A DNA stretch of 64,000 nucleotides from Maledivibacter sp. (lineage in GTDB: Bacteria > Bacillota > Clostridia > Peptostreptococcales > Caminicellaceae), in contig JAOASB010000051.1 of NCBI GenBank assembly GCA_025210375.1, positions 33,323-97,322 on the forward strand. The letters run 5' to 3'. The position numbers and the translations under genes are program-made. The notes under the pieces were generated by a model. It was not told the origin of the DNA. It made no database searches and saw only the letters and a program-made list of their open reading frames with translations. Below, one piece after another: positions 1-9,312 of this stretch (positions are counted from its first letter, which is position 1; every line of letters begins with the position of its first letter).

Positions 1-544
1 TTATTTTGGAAACTAACTCTCTACTAGGTGAGGCTATAACAGATGTACATACAATTTCACCTGTATCCTTCAATTTATTTAAACAAGTTTTTATTGCCGA
101 TTTAACGGAGGATATTTCTCCCGTTAGGATTACAAACCCCTTCCCCCCTAATCCTCTGGCTATTCTTATCTCTAATAATTCAACATTTGCGGCTTTAACA
201 GCTATATCCCCAATAACTACAGCTGTCAATGCAGATATTGTTTCTACAATTCCTAAGGAAACTATTTTATTAACATCCGTCGTTGCAGTCAAAGCTGGAA
301 AAACAGCTTTATGTACATTAGGTATTACATGGGTATCTATCGTAAATATCCCACCGAGGTTTCCACCTACTTTAACAGCAGTATTTACAGCTCCAACGTC
401 TCCACATATCAAAGATACGTATTTCCCAGGACATAGAGGCGTAGATAATACAAGCTCAACATTTGCAGATTTTATCATCTCATCCGTTGCCTGTATTCCC
501 CTTGCTATACTTTTAAATTCCACTAATCCAATAGCATCTTTCAC
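1..544 (-). CDS. pduT: PduT-like double-BMC shell protein, 3' end cut by window edge
   Basis: Minus-strand reading frame of 181 codons running off the left edge; only a few C-terminal residues should be missing, because PduT is about 184 residues. The start is GTG (544-542), six bases after an AGAGGGG ribosome-binding site; an upstream ATG at 563 is in another frame. Two tandem BMC domains are visible: the first begins MKDAIGLVEFKSIARGI and contains PGKYVSLICGDVGAV, the second begins IVSLGIVETISALTAV and contains GKGFVILTGEISSV. In the family PduT is a trimeric shell protein with a [4Fe-4S] cluster at its central pore and is thought to work with PduS. It follows pduS directly. Product call is confident; the cluster is family knowledge and its cysteine was not verified. 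Confidence 0.88.
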   Translation of the reverse strand, partial: MKDAIGLVEFKSIARGIQATDEMIKSANVELVLSTPLCPGKYVSLICGDVGAVNTAVKVGGNLGGIFTIDTHVIPNVHKAVFPALTATTDVNKIVSLGIVETISALTAVVIGDIAVKAANVELLEIRIARGLGGKGFVILTGEISSVKSAIKTCLNKLKDTGEIVCTSVIASPSRELVSKI

Positions 545-599
545 CTGTATCCCCTCTTTTCATAAAAGATAAATTTACCATATTCCCCTTTCTTTGATT

Positions 600-1931
600 T
601 TACTCCTTGCTGATTAAAATATAGTCGTCATGAATCTCTTTTACAATACCATTTATACTGGAATGCATCTTAGCTGCTAGCTTATCCCCTGGTATATCTA
701 AGATTAATTGTCCTTTGCCTATCTTATCACCAGTTCCAACAACGGGCTCCGTACATGCTCCTATATGTTGTCGTCTATTTATCTTAACGGTATTGAAATT
801 CCTTGTGATATCCTGTTTTAATGGGGCCTCAACATCATATTTTTCAATTCCCAATCGTGCTATTAATTTTTTTACTGGAAATTTTCTATATTCCCTAAAT
901 GGATTTGCCAGTTTAGGCTTTCTATTATGATTTTTCTTTATTCCATTACGGCCCATTTGATTCTTAAGAAACTTATTTAATTTCCAAGGTTGTAGACCCA
1001 TAATACAAGCTTGTTCACAAAGTCCACATTCACAGCATAGAAAGGCTTCGGTTATGGACAGGGTACTATCACATGCATCTCCATAGCTCGCAATTCTCAT
1101 TATTTTATCCGGATGTAATTTATGTCCTAATAGATTCCTTGGACAAACCTCGGTACATAGGGAACAATGACAGCAAGCACTTCTGGCCTGCTTTAACATC
1201 TTTTCTATGCCTTTATCCTTTGATTTAATCAAGCCATGATCCTTAGGTAGAACTATTATTCCCTTTGTGGTTTTAGTAATAGGTGCCTCAATGTCATCAA
1301 TAAGTTTACCCATCATGGGGCCACCATCAATTACACAAAACTCTTCCTCCATAGTTCCACCAGCTAAATCCATGGCTTGCTTAATACTTATTCCTATTGG
1401 AAGCTTCATAGTTATAGGCATTCTCACTGCTCCAGTTACAGTTACATATTTATGTGTAACTACAATACCATTCAATGCATTATGTATATTTAAAAGTGTT
1501 TCAACGTTTATGACAATCACACCCACTTCTAAGGGTATTCCACCTTCGGGTACTATACGATTTAACACTTCATATACAGTGACTTGCTCATCTCCTGCAG
1601 GATAAAAATTCCCCAATTTAAATATATCTATATTTTCATATTGATTAATATATTTATTTAAGCTTTCCAAGGCCTTATGATATTTTGATTTTAAAGCCAC
1701 TATTCCTTTTTTAGCTCCAGTTTCCTTAACAACACCATCTAACGCCTTCAATATTTCATTAGTCTTAGATGCCATAAGCTGTTGATCTACCCTCAATAAT
1801 GGCTCACACTCAGCACCATTAACAATAATATACTCAGCATTCCCCCTCAATTTTATATGGGTTGGAAATCCAGCTCCCCCCGCACCTACAACCCCAGCTT
1901 CCTGTACAGCTTGTATCAGTTTATTTTCCAT
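600..1931 (-). CDS. pduS: PduS, RnfC-like flavin/iron-sulfur electron-transfer protein
   Basis: About 443 residues from the ATG at 1931, chosen because GAGGG lies 8-9 bases upstream; a longer reading frame to 1970 would overlap pduP. The N-terminus has the glycine-rich flavin-binding stretch GVVGAGGAGFPTH typical of RnfC/NuoF-like proteins. The C-terminal half carries two ferredoxin cysteine clusters (CCHCSLCTEVCP and CCECGLCEQAC), expected to bind two [4Fe-4S] clusters. The end resembles an RnfC/biotinyl-like barrel. In Pdu compartments PduS is proposed to reduce cob(II)alamin so that PduO can re-adenosylate it, with electrons passing through PduT. It lies between pduP and pduT. Confidence 0.92.
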   Translation of the reverse strand: MENKLIQAVQEAGVVGAGGAGFPTHIKLRGNAEYIIVNGAECEPLLRVDQQLMASKTNEILKALDGVVKETGAKKGIVALKSKYHKALESLNKYINQYENIDIFKLGNFYPAGDEQVTVYEVLNRIVPEGGIPLEVGVIVINVETLLNIHNALNGIVVTHKYVTVTGAVRMPITMKLPIGISIKQAMDLAGGTMEEEFCVIDGGPMMGKLIDDIEAPITKTTKGIIVLPKDHGLIKSKDKGIEKMLKQARSACCHCSLCTEVCPRNLLGHKLHPDKIMRIASYGDACDSTLSITEAFLCCECGLCEQACIMGLQPWKLNKFLKNQMGRNGIKKNHNRKPKLANPFREYRKFPVKKLIARLGIEKYDVEAPLKQDITRNFNTVKINRRQHIGACTEPVVGTGDKIGKGQLILDIPGDKLAAKMHSSINGIVKEIHDDYILISKE

Positions 1932-1947
1932 GTCGTCACCCTCAATT

Positions 1948-3354
1948 CTATTTAATTGAGAATCCTTCAACTAAAACACATCTTCTTTTCCTTGAAAAAG
2001 CCCTAGCAGAAGTTAAGCCTTCACCGGTTGGACCAGCTATTGTAAAGGTGGTATATCCCTCTGCACCATAGCCTATGCCCGAATAAGAAGGCCCATTCTT
2101 AACAAATATAGTTGTTTGTATGGCCCTAGCAAGTCTAGTTAAATTGTCAACATTTTGGGAATGCATGATAGCAGTATGCCTATTTCCATGTTCAACCCTA
2201 ATAGCTAATTCTATTGCTTCATCAATGTCCATAACCCTTACTATAGGAAGTACTGGCATCATTAATTCCTCCATCACAAATGAATGGTCTTTATCTACTT
2301 CGGCTATTATCACTTTAATATCCTCATTGCAATCTATTCCAATGCTTTTTAGTATATAATCTGCATTTTTTCCAACAAATTCTCTATTTGGTTCGCCATT
2401 TTCCTTCAAAATTAATTTTTCAAGTTTATCTATAATTGTGGTATCCTTTATTTCATATGCATTGTTCTTTTTCATACAAAACATTAAATAATCTGCTATA
2501 CCGTCTAGGGCAATAACTTCTTTTTCAGCAATACAGGGCAAATTATTATCAAAGCCACAGCCGTCAATAATATCCTTGGCGGCTTTTTCAATATTTGCTG
2601 TGGAGTCAACAACGGCTGGAGGATTACCTGCACCAGCGCCTATGGTTTTTTTCCCCGATGACATTGCCGCTTTAACTACACCTGGTCCCCCGGTGGCACA
2701 TACCATATCAATTTTTCCATGCTTCATAAGTATCTGTGCTTTTTCTATGGTCGGATTTCTTATTGTTGTAACTAGATTTTTAGGGCCATTTGCCTTTTCA
2801 ATAGCTTTATTAATAATTTCCACGGTTTTAACAGATACATCCTTAGCCCCAGGATGTGGTCCAAATACAATTGAGTTACCCGCTGCTATCATTCCTATAC
2901 AATTACAAATAATAGTTTCCGTAGGATTGGTTGAAGGTGCTATAGCCCCTATAACACCATAGGGAGAATATTCGATTAATGTCAATCCACCATCCCCAGT
3001 AAAAACTTCTGATTTTAGGTCTTCTACCCCTGGAGTTTTTTCAATGACCAATTTATTTTTTAAAATCTTATGTTCATATCTTCCCATACCCGTTTCTTCA
3101 ACAGACATTCTTGAGATATATTCAATATTTTCATTTATTTCATTTTTGATACTCTTAATGATTCTAGTTCTATCTCCTAAACTATATTTTGAAAATTTCT
3201 GCTTTGCTATCCAAGCAGCTTCAATAGCATCATTTATATCTTCATAAACTCCTAAATTATCCTCACATAGGGTATTTTTCTTGGTAGTTTGTTCATTGAT
3301 TTCACACATTACCTTTTTTATGATTTCTTCTATTTGATTTATTGCCATACTCAT
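1948..3354 (-). CDS. pduP: PduP, CoA-acylating propionaldehyde dehydrogenase
   Basis: 468 residues from the ATG at 3354, which has GGGG eight bases upstream. Converts propionaldehyde, NAD+ and CoA to propionyl-CoA inside the microcompartment. It has an aldehyde dehydrogenase fold with the nucleotide-binding stretch APSTNPTET and a catalytic Cys in DNNLPCIAEK near residue 274. The first 20 or so residues (SMAINQIEEIIKKVM) form an amphipathic helix followed by a Thr/Lys-rich linker, the pattern of a Pdu encapsulation peptide. The start lies one base after the pduO stop, which indicates tight coupling. An acetaldehyde-directed EutE homologue is less likely given the pdu neighbours. Confidence 0.94.
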   Translation of the reverse strand: MSMAINQIEEIIKKVMCEINEQTTKKNTLCEDNLGVYEDINDAIEAAWIAKQKFSKYSLGDRTRIIKSIKNEINENIEYISRMSVEETGMGRYEHKILKNKLVIEKTPGVEDLKSEVFTGDGGLTLIEYSPYGVIGAIAPSTNPTETIICNCIGMIAAGNSIVFGPHPGAKDVSVKTVEIINKAIEKANGPKNLVTTIRNPTIEKAQILMKHGKIDMVCATGGPGVVKAAMSSGKKTIGAGAGNPPAVVDSTANIEKAAKDIIDGCGFDNNLPCIAEKEVIALDGIADYLMFCMKKNNAYEIKDTTIIDKLEKLILKENGEPNREFVGKNADYILKSIGIDCNEDIKVIIAEVDKDHSFVMEELMMPVLPIVRVMDIDEAIELAIRVEHGNRHTAIMHSQNVDNLTRLARAIQTTIFVKNGPSYSGIGYGAEGYTTFTIAGPTGEGLTSARAFSRKRRCVLVEGFSIK

Positions 3355-3355
3355 A

Positions 3356-4345
3356 CTAAATTCCCCTTTCCAGCTCAAACACTTTTAAGGAATGTAATGC
3401 GATTTCCATATCCTGCTCCACAGTCCCTCCACTTACGCCTACTCCACCAATAATCATATCCTTGTCCCTTAAGGGATAGCCTCCACCAAAGGCCACTATT
3501 CTATTATTATTTGTCCATTGAATTCCATATAGCTCTGAACCTGGCTGTACTAAGGAAGCAACCTTATCCGTTGACATCTTCAAAGCTGTAGCCGTATATG
3601 CCTTATTGATAGATATATCTGTACTCGCCAATAATGCATCCTCCATCCTATGTAGGAGGATAATGTTACCTCCTAAATCAACAATGGAATATACTATGGA
3701 TACACCCATTTTTCTTGCCTTTTCTTCAGCGGTTCTAGCCATCTTCGTTGCCAGCCTAAGGGTCAATATTTTTTTATTTAAAAGCACATCTAATCTCTCC
3801 ATGACTTTCCTTTTTACATTTTTTATGAAGGCTCTTTCCCCTTGTATTCTTGCAAGAACGAATAAAGCATCGGATAATCTATTCATATACATTAGAATAG
3901 GTTTACTTACCCCGGTATTCTTACTCAAAGTAATAATCTTTCTCTCAGCTCTTCTGATTATGGTTCTAGCGACATGTAATGTAGCTGATGCAGTGGTTTT
4001 TCCAGGAATGACAAAGTTTTTTTGAGGCCCAGCCTCTTCCGAATATCTATCTATTATACCTTCCAGTATAGAAACATCTTCTTCTCTAATTTTATCCCTT
4101 AGCAGCATATTTCCCTTTTCATCACTTGCAAGTTCAGCACCTATGCAAAATAGTTTGTTTTGGGTACATCTAAGTATTTCCTTTATGTCCATATCCTCTA
4201 TAATGGAATATGCAACTCCTATCATTGATATAGCCTCATCCAAGGTACCATAGCAATCAACTCTAAGATCATCCTTTAATATCCTACTTCCACCGAACAA
4301 CCCCGTTTCACCGGTATCCCCGGTCTTAGTATAAACCTTACCCAT
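3356..4345 (-). CDS. pduO: PduO, cob(I)alamin adenosyltransferase fused to a GlcG/HbpS domain
   Basis: 329 residues. Residues 1 to about 185 are a PduO-type ATP:corrinoid adenosyltransferase, with the N-terminal ATP-binding motif YTKTGDTGETGLFGG and a later basic helix RTIIRRAERKI. Residues from about 190 are a GlcG/HbpS (DUF336) domain that in PduO binds haem or corrinoid; the motif KMGVSIVYSIVDLGGN is clear. The enzyme regenerates adenosylcobalamin for the diol dehydratase. An AAGGGA ribosome-binding site precedes the ATG. It lies between pduN and pduP, as in known pdu operons. Confidence 0.94.
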   Translation of the reverse strand: MGKVYTKTGDTGETGLFGGSRILKDDLRVDCYGTLDEAISMIGVAYSIIEDMDIKEILRCTQNKLFCIGAELASDEKGNMLLRDKIREEDVSILEGIIDRYSEEAGPQKNFVIPGKTTASATLHVARTIIRRAERKIITLSKNTGVSKPILMYMNRLSDALFVLARIQGERAFIKNVKRKVMERLDVLLNKKILTLRLATKMARTAEEKARKMGVSIVYSIVDLGGNIILLHRMEDALLASTDISINKAYTATALKMSTDKVASLVQPGSELYGIQWTNNNRIVAFGGGYPLRDKDMIIGGVGVSGGTVEQDMEIALHSLKVFELERGI

Positions 4346-4360
4346 ATGGCTTCCCTTCCT

Positions 4361-4630
4361 TTAAGATTCTACTTCTATATTGTCAATTATTGCTACAATA
4401 GCTCTATCAATAGGTGATTTTGAATTATTAAAGATATTTCTAGCAGAGCTACCCGTTGTAACAAGTACATACTCTCCGGCACCTGCTCCAACACAATCAA
4501 CTGCAACCTCAGTATTACCAATCGGCTCATATTTTGCATTCATAGGCTGAACTATCAATATCTTTTTTCCCACAAGCCCTTCATCCTTGCTTGTAGAAAT
4601 TACTAAGCCCACTATTTCTCCTATATACAT
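4361..4630 (-). CDS. pduN: PduN/EutN/CcmL-type pentameric vertex protein
   Basis: 89 residues from the ATG at 4630 (MYIGEIVGL), with AAGGTG nine bases upstream; a GTG four codons earlier is a less likely start. The EutN/CcmL signature is clear: GEIVGLVISTSKDEGLVGKK at the start, then AVDCVGAGAGEYVLVTTGSSAR and a C-terminal PIDRAIVAIIDNIE strand. Pentamers of this family cap the twelve vertices of the microcompartment shell. It follows the flavoprotein gene and precedes pduO. Family assignment is confident. Confidence 0.94.
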   Translation of the reverse strand: MYIGEIVGLVISTSKDEGLVGKKILIVQPMNAKYEPIGNTEVAVDCVGAGAGEYVLVTTGSSARNIFNNSKSPIDRAIVAIIDNIEVES

Positions 4631-4677
4631 GTTATAAATCACCTTCTATGGATAAACAACCTTAAAATTGTTTATCT

Positions 4678-5463
4678 TTATGATTTTCTTATTATTTTTA
4701 CATCAAATTCTTTAATGGCTTCCCTTGCTAAATCAGTTATAACCGTTCTATCTCCAAGTATGATTTTTTGCTTGTTTTGACTGGCTTTTACTATGTCCTC
4801 TCTAGTGATAACCTTCTTATTTAAGGATATTTCTGAATCCCTAGTTACCTTCATAACAGCATTGTTATCAGTAATATTTTCTTTGCCCATAATGGAATTA
4901 AATAATTGATAGGAATCTACTAATATAATTCCATATTCTTTCATTGTTTTCATGTAATCCTTTAATCTATCCATATATTTTGTTGGTATTTTATTAAAAC
5001 CTAAACTTGGCCTTATGGGATTTTCTAAGTCGCAGGCATCCTTTACTGCAAATATTTCAATCCCCTTCATAATTGCCCTCGAAACAATGTTGGTGGTTAA
5101 TGTATCCGATATACATAGGGCTATTTTAGCGGCTGAATTCATTGTCAAAGTTGGTAATATCAATAGGTCTATATTAGCCATAAGCTTATTTACATCCTCG
5201 ACTTCACTTTCCCTATAAACTGTATCCACTGCTAAATTATCCTTTATCAACTCAGGAGTTAGTATTTTTTCTGCTGACTTTGATAAAACAACATTCAATC
5301 GATAGTCATTATCTAGAAGCCTTTTTATCTGCTTAATTGATTCATTAAAGCCTATAGTTCCTCCTGTAAATATTACTAATGCATTCTTAGGTGGACTTTT
5401 TAGCCTATTAAAAACTTCCTCCACTATAAGATTAATCATTTCATCAAGATTCAAGATTTCCAC
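4678..5463 (-). CDS. Flavoprotein-family protein encoded within the pdu operon
   Basis: 261 residues in the position between pduL and pduN where pduM lies in enteric loci. The N-terminus MEILNLDEMINLIVEEVFNR is an amphipathic helix followed by a short linker, resembling a microcompartment encapsulation peptide. The core starts ALVIFTGGTIGFNES, then TLTMNSAAKIALCISDTLT and FAVKDACDLENP, which fits the Flavoprotein (PF02441-like, HFCD) fold that binds FMN. I infer a lumenal flavin enzyme or cofactor-handling protein, perhaps supporting corrinoid reduction. The reaction is not known to me. PduM itself is small and not obviously related, so I leave the symbol empty. Confidence 0.7.
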   Translation of the reverse strand: MEILNLDEMINLIVEEVFNRLKSPPKNALVIFTGGTIGFNESIKQIKRLLDNDYRLNVVLSKSAEKILTPELIKDNLAVDTVYRESEVEDVNKLMANIDLLILPTLTMNSAAKIALCISDTLTTNIVSRAIMKGIEIFAVKDACDLENPIRPSLGFNKIPTKYMDRLKDYMKTMKEYGIILVDSYQLFNSIMGKENITDNNAVMKVTRDSEISLNKKVITREDIVKASQNKQKIILGDRTVITDLAREAIKEFDVKIIRKS

Positions 5464-5556
5464 CTCACTTCATAAAATCTAAAAGGGGTATAAAATAAGT
5501 CTTAACAGCTTCACTGTATTTGTTCAAATCTAGTAAAGCTGCAAGCTCTTAGTTTA

Positions 5557-6201
5557 TTAAGCTTCTATCATTACCGTGTCCCCATTGGAAAGCATAGCTG
5601 CATTTGCTTCATCGGTATCAATATGCATCTCTAAAGCATAATTATCCGATACTCTGACTAAAACATTATAGAACTTCACCCTTCTAATACCATTGGTAAC
5701 CACATCAACCATTGAATTATTCTTATAGCCATATCTTTCGGCATATTCCCTGGGCATATGAATATGTCGTAGGGCCGCTATTACACCTTTATCCTTTTCT
5801 ATATGGCCCTTAGGCCCTTTAAGGATCATACCAGGAGTCCCATTTATTTTTCCCGATTCTCTAACCGGTGGCTTTATTCCTAGCTTGAATCCATCGGTTA
5901 CCGATAACTCCAATTGTGTTGTATCCCTAAGGGGTCCAAGTACTCTTATGTTTTCCAGTCTCCCCTTTGGCCCCATGACACTTACAGTTTCTTTAGCAGC
6001 AAATTGTCCTGGCTGCTTCAAAGCTTTTAGCTTGGTTAGCTTATATCCCCTTCCAAATAGTGCTTCAAGATCCCCTTTACTAAGATGAATATGTCTGTTT
6101 GAAATACCAATGGATATATTTTTATCATCATTGCCTTGCCTCAGTCTATTTAAGACCTCAACTACTATCTTCTTCATGGTTTCTTGATCCATTTCAATCA
6201 T
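5557..6201 (-). CDS. pduL: PduL phosphate propanoyltransferase
   Basis: 214 residues. Converts propionyl-CoA plus phosphate to propionyl phosphate and CoA, recycling CoA in the compartment. The N-terminal helix MDQETMKKIVVEVLNRLRQ looks like an encapsulation peptide. The two PduL domains carry the zinc ligands expected for the family: SNRHIHLSKGDLEALFG in the first, and AALRHIHMPREYAERYG in the second, with the LEMHIDTDEANAA strand near the end. Length matches PduL (about 210). A gap of roughly 90 bases separates it from the flavoprotein gene. Confidence 0.95.
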   Translation of the reverse strand: MIEMDQETMKKIVVEVLNRLRQGNDDKNISIGISNRHIHLSKGDLEALFGRGYKLTKLKALKQPGQFAAKETVSVMGPKGRLENIRVLGPLRDTTQLELSVTDGFKLGIKPPVRESGKINGTPGMILKGPKGHIEKDKGVIAALRHIHMPREYAERYGYKNNSMVDVVTNGIRRVKFYNVLVRVSDNYALEMHIDTDEANAAMLSNGDTVMIEA

Positions 6202-6226
6202 AGGGATATTCTCCTTCCCAAGATTT

Positions 6227-6508
6227 CTATTCCTTGTCTAATTTGGGCAATATTTTTTCTGTATCCATATGGGGTCTAGCTATAACATGAACAGAAACTA
6301 GCTCTCCAACCTTTTCAGCTGCAGTGGCTCCAGAATCCGTTGCGGCTTTGACAGCCCCTACATCGCCCCTTACCATAACAGTAACTAATCCTGATCCGAT
6401 TTTCTCATATCCTAGTAAAGTTACATTTGCGGATTTTACCATTGCATCCGCCGCCTCAATTGCACCTACTAAACCTTTAGTTTCTACCATCCCTAATGCA
6501 TCTCTCAT
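6227..6508 (-). CDS. pduJ: PduJ/PduA-type hexameric BMC shell protein
   Basis: 93 residues forming one BMC domain: RDALGMVETKGLVGAIEAADAMVKSANV, the pore region YEKIGSGLV with its GSG loop, then VMVRGDVGAVKAATDSGA and the C-terminal VIARPHMDTEKILPKL. This is a canonical BMC-H facet hexamer. It is very similar to the shell gene at 13101-13376; by position after pduK I call this one pduJ and the first one pduA, as in Salmonella. The two cannot be distinguished by function from sequence alone. Confidence 0.9.
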   Translation of the reverse strand: MRDALGMVETKGLVGAIEAADAMVKSANVTLLGYEKIGSGLVTVMVRGDVGAVKAATDSGATAAEKVGELVSVHVIARPHMDTEKILPKLDKE

Positions 6509-6511
6509 TGA

Positions 6512-7048
6512 CTACTCCTCCTTTTTTTCTTTTTTATAATTGATACAAAGCTTTCTTGGTTCCCCCTTTTTCCTAGGACAAAGGGGATCTCCACATAGAT
6601 TACATATCTCCCTTTGGTTTTTATATTGTTTTTCTATATTTTCAGATTCATCCTGTGATCCTACTACTTCAATTTTTTCTACCAACTTGGATTTTGATTC
6701 TTGTATTTCTTCAATATTCTGGAGTTTATTTTCTTCACTTTTCTTTAATATTCCAACGGTTTCCTCGGTTACTATTAATTTTTCTAATTCCACATGGGGT
6801 CTTGGTATAACCTGCTTACTCCACACCTTACTAACCTTCTGGGCAGCAATACACCCTGCCCTAACTGCAGCTTTAACAGCACCCACATTTCCTTCTATTT
6901 TGATTGTGACCAATCCTCCGCCTTTGCTTAGTTCATATCCTAGTAGCCTAATATTTGCTGATTTTACTGCAGTATCGGCAGCTTCTATTGCGGCAGCAAG
7001 ACCTACAGTTTCAATAATCCCCAAAGCAAGCTTAGACAAGGAGAACAC
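6512..7048 (-). CDS. pduK: PduK-like BMC shell protein with a C-terminal cysteine motif
   Basis: 178 residues. The first 90 or so are a BMC domain (KLALGIIETVGLAAAIEAAD, pore loop SKGGGLV, then GNVGAVKAAV). A charged, low-complexity linker of about 55 residues follows, then a terminal cysteine-rich segment CNLCGDPLCPRKKGEPRKLC. The four cysteines suggest a metal or iron-sulfur site, as in the PduK extension. The reading frame ends three bases before pduJ. The cysteine tail probably faces one side of the shell; its role is unknown. Confidence 0.85.
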   Translation of the reverse strand: MFSLSKLALGIIETVGLAAAIEAADTAVKSANIRLLGYELSKGGGLVTIKIEGNVGAVKAAVRAGCIAAQKVSKVWSKQVIPRPHVELEKLIVTEETVGILKKSEENKLQNIEEIQESKSKLVEKIEVVGSQDESENIEKQYKNQREICNLCGDPLCPRKKGEPRKLCINYKKEKKEE

Positions 7049-7132
7049 CTCCTTTAAAACGATTTACTTACCTCTAAATTCATCTTAGAATACTCTTTAT
7101 TTGCTTATTTCTATATTTCTCAAACTAGCCCT

Positions 7133-7483
7133 TTAATCCATATCCTTAAAGGGTACTCCCTTTACAAGCCTAGCGGCATTTGAACCTAATAATCTCAAAC
7201 TGTTGTGTTGGATATTTGCATTTATCCTAAATAAGGGTCTATCCCTTTTAAGCTTTACGTGGTGAAGAGTGACATAACCATCATGGCAAATTCCTAATCC
7301 CACATCCAATCTGGATTCTTCAGCAGCCTTAAAGCTGTATACCATAGAGGATTCTCCATCCATGCCCTTTATCTCATAGGGGATTCCCTCTTCTTCAATT
7401 CCCAATAGCAGGTCATGGAAGAAACTGATATCTCCTATTCTAGAATCATAATAAATCTTTATTGCGGACTTATTGTTTTTCAT
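7133..7483 (-). CDS. pduH: PduH, small subunit of the diol dehydratase reactivase
   Basis: 116 residues, slightly short of the family's roughly 120-125. It has the small-subunit reactivase pattern: YDSRIGDISFFHDLLLGIEEEGIP, then GLGICHDGYVTLHH and a closing SNAARLVKGVPFK. With PduG it exchanges damaged adenosylcobalamin out of the dehydratase in an ATP-dependent way. Its start overlaps the pduG stop by four bases (ATGA), indicating translational coupling. Confident from sequence and position. Confidence 0.92.
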   Translation of the reverse strand: MKNNKSAIKIYYDSRIGDISFFHDLLLGIEEEGIPYEIKGMDGESSMVYSFKAAEESRLDVGLGICHDGYVTLHHVKLKRDRPLFRINANIQHNSLRLLGSNAARLVKGVPFKDMD

Positions 7484-9309
7484 ATATCATCTACCTCTTC
7501 CTTGTATCCCAATACCAATCCCGTTGCAACAGCATTTCTAGGCCCTTGACTTCCTCTTATATTGCCTCTGCCTGCCACTACCCCATATTTTGAAAGTGCA
7601 TCTGTAACTAATTGTGGAATTTCAAAATCTAGGGCTGAACCCCCTACTAAAACAACATGCTCTATTTCTCTTATATTTCCAGTGGGGCATACCATTGTTA
7701 AAGCCCTAATGGCATTAGTTACAAATACCTTTTCCTTGGCTGTCCTCCTGATATACTTAATTCTTTCTAAGGAATGCTGCCCTGGTATTGGAATCATTGT
7801 ATCTTCCTTCAATATTACGACCCTGGCAAATACCTTTGGATCAAGGGTATTTTCAAAGAACTGAACTGACCCGTCTTCATGTCTTATATGGAAAAGACTC
7901 TCGACCTTTGCCAAGGGGTACTTCTTTATATCCTCGGAAAGATCAAAATTCTCTAACCCAAGTTCTGAATTTATAAGCATAGTGACCATATTACCAGCAC
8001 CGGCTAAATGAATAGAACTGATTTTTCTATCCTTACTTATAAATGATGCGTCGGTGGAACCTGCACCCATGTCTATTATAGCTAAAGGCGTATTGGTTCC
8101 AGGGGTTGTTAAAGCCCCTCTTATTGCCATATCAGCCTCTACCCCACCTACCTCTACAGTCACATCTATTGTTTTTTTAAGTTCATCGGCTATCATTTGC
8201 ATTTGTAACTTATCCGCCTTTACCATAGCTGCTATTCCAACGGCATTTTCCATAGAAAATTCACCGGCGAGTCCTCCCTTTACTATCTGGGGAACAAAGG
8301 TATCGACAGCAAGGAGGTCTTGTATTTTTATAGAATTAGGATGTTGTTTTGTTAAATCCGACATAACCTGTCTAACCCTCTCAAGCATTCCTCCCGCATT
8401 AGTCCCGGGCTCACCCTTCACATCTTCTATGGGGGCACAAGTACTTAAAACCTTCATTATGGTCTTGGAACCTTCATCTATATCTATGATTTTCTTCCTT
8501 TTTTCTCCTATTATCTGTATTTTACCGGCCGGTATCCTTCTTTCCTTAACATCCCCCTTAGGTGTCTTTATAACAACAGCTGATCTGTTTCCAATTAACG
8601 CCCTGGCTATTGGAACTATCATCTTAGTTTCCTTGGAACTTAATTCAAATACTGTGGCTATGCCATAGGGATTTGAAAGTACTTCTACTACACCTCCAAC
8701 CGGTGCCACTTCTATGGATGCCCTCATTTCTAAGGGTACTTTACTTAAAAGTGTTACTTCATCTACTATCGGTATAGTCTTACTGAGTCTATTTGCTATT
8801 AGAACCCCATCATCTTTTTGTACAATTGCCCCCTGTAGGTCTACTCCATTTTTTACTGCCCTATTTATTAGTGAAGCTGCATCGCTAAAATCAATTTCCT
8901 TTGGAATCAAAACTATTATGGGCTTATCTTCTTCTACTAAATTGAGATCTTTTATTGATACAGTATATCCTACCCCTAAACCTATACCCCCAGGGGTTGA
9001 AGGATTATGTCCTATCATAGTTGATTCAGTGATAATTGTTTCTGTTATGGTTTCCATGGCAACATCTCCAATAACTGGAGCGGCTTCATTTATCCTTATT
9101 AAATCTAAGTCCCCTATACTATATCCAGCTTTCTCTAAGGACTTTTTTAACGAGGAAAATACACCATGAATATTTTCTCTTGTTCCCTTTATGCCCGATG
9201 TCTTGACAATACCACTAGACAAAAACTCAATCTTCGTATTTTCCTTTAAACTTGCTAATGCTGTTTCTGTTGTAGCATTACCAATATCTATTCCAGCAAT
9301 TAGTTTCAT
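7480..9309 (-). CDS. pduG: PduG, large subunit of the diol dehydratase reactivase
   Basis: 609 residues, matching the family length (DdrA/PduG about 610). It begins MKLIAGIDIGNATTETALA, the phosphate-1 motif of the actin/Hsp70-like ATPase fold, and has a second ATPase motif AIIDMGAGSTDASFI and the late VLVGGSALDFEIP. As an ATPase chaperone it releases inactive cobalamin from the PduCDE holoenzyme. It starts three bases after the pduE stop and overlaps pduH. Confidence 0.96.
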   Translation of the reverse strand: MKLIAGIDIGNATTETALASLKENTKIEFLSSGIVKTSGIKGTRENIHGVFSSLKKSLEKAGYSIGDLDLIRINEAAPVIGDVAMETITETIITESTMIGHNPSTPGGIGLGVGYTVSIKDLNLVEEDKPIIVLIPKEIDFSDAASLINRAVKNGVDLQGAIVQKDDGVLIANRLSKTIPIVDEVTLLSKVPLEMRASIEVAPVGGVVEVLSNPYGIATVFELSSKETKMIVPIARALIGNRSAVVIKTPKGDVKERRIPAGKIQIIGEKRKKIIDIDEGSKTIMKVLSTCAPIEDVKGEPGTNAGGMLERVRQVMSDLTKQHPNSIKIQDLLAVDTFVPQIVKGGLAGEFSMENAVGIAAMVKADKLQMQMIADELKKTIDVTVEVGGVEADMAIRGALTTPGTNTPLAIIDMGAGSTDASFISKDRKISSIHLAGAGNMVTMLINSELGLENFDLSEDIKKYPLAKVESLFHIRHEDGSVQFFENTLDPKVFARVVILKEDTMIPIPGQHSLERIKYIRRTAKEKVFVTNAIRALTMVCPTGNIREIEHVVLVGGSALDFEIPQLVTDALSKYGVVAGRGNIRGSQGPRNAVATGLVLGYKEEVDDI

Positions 9310-9312
9310 AGC

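Noticed and set aside
6..572. Long plus-strand open frame at the left edge
   Set aside because: It is the antisense shadow of the pduT-like gene; the minus strand gives two clear BMC domains.
4678..5463. Calling the flavoprotein gene pduM
   Set aside because: Position matches, but length and motifs are of a flavoprotein-fold family and I see no PduM resemblance.
8054..8668. Plus-strand open frames over pduG, the chemoreceptors and other genes
   Set aside because: All lie antisense to well-supported genes, lack ribosome-binding sites and give low-complexity Ser/Thr/Ile-rich protein.
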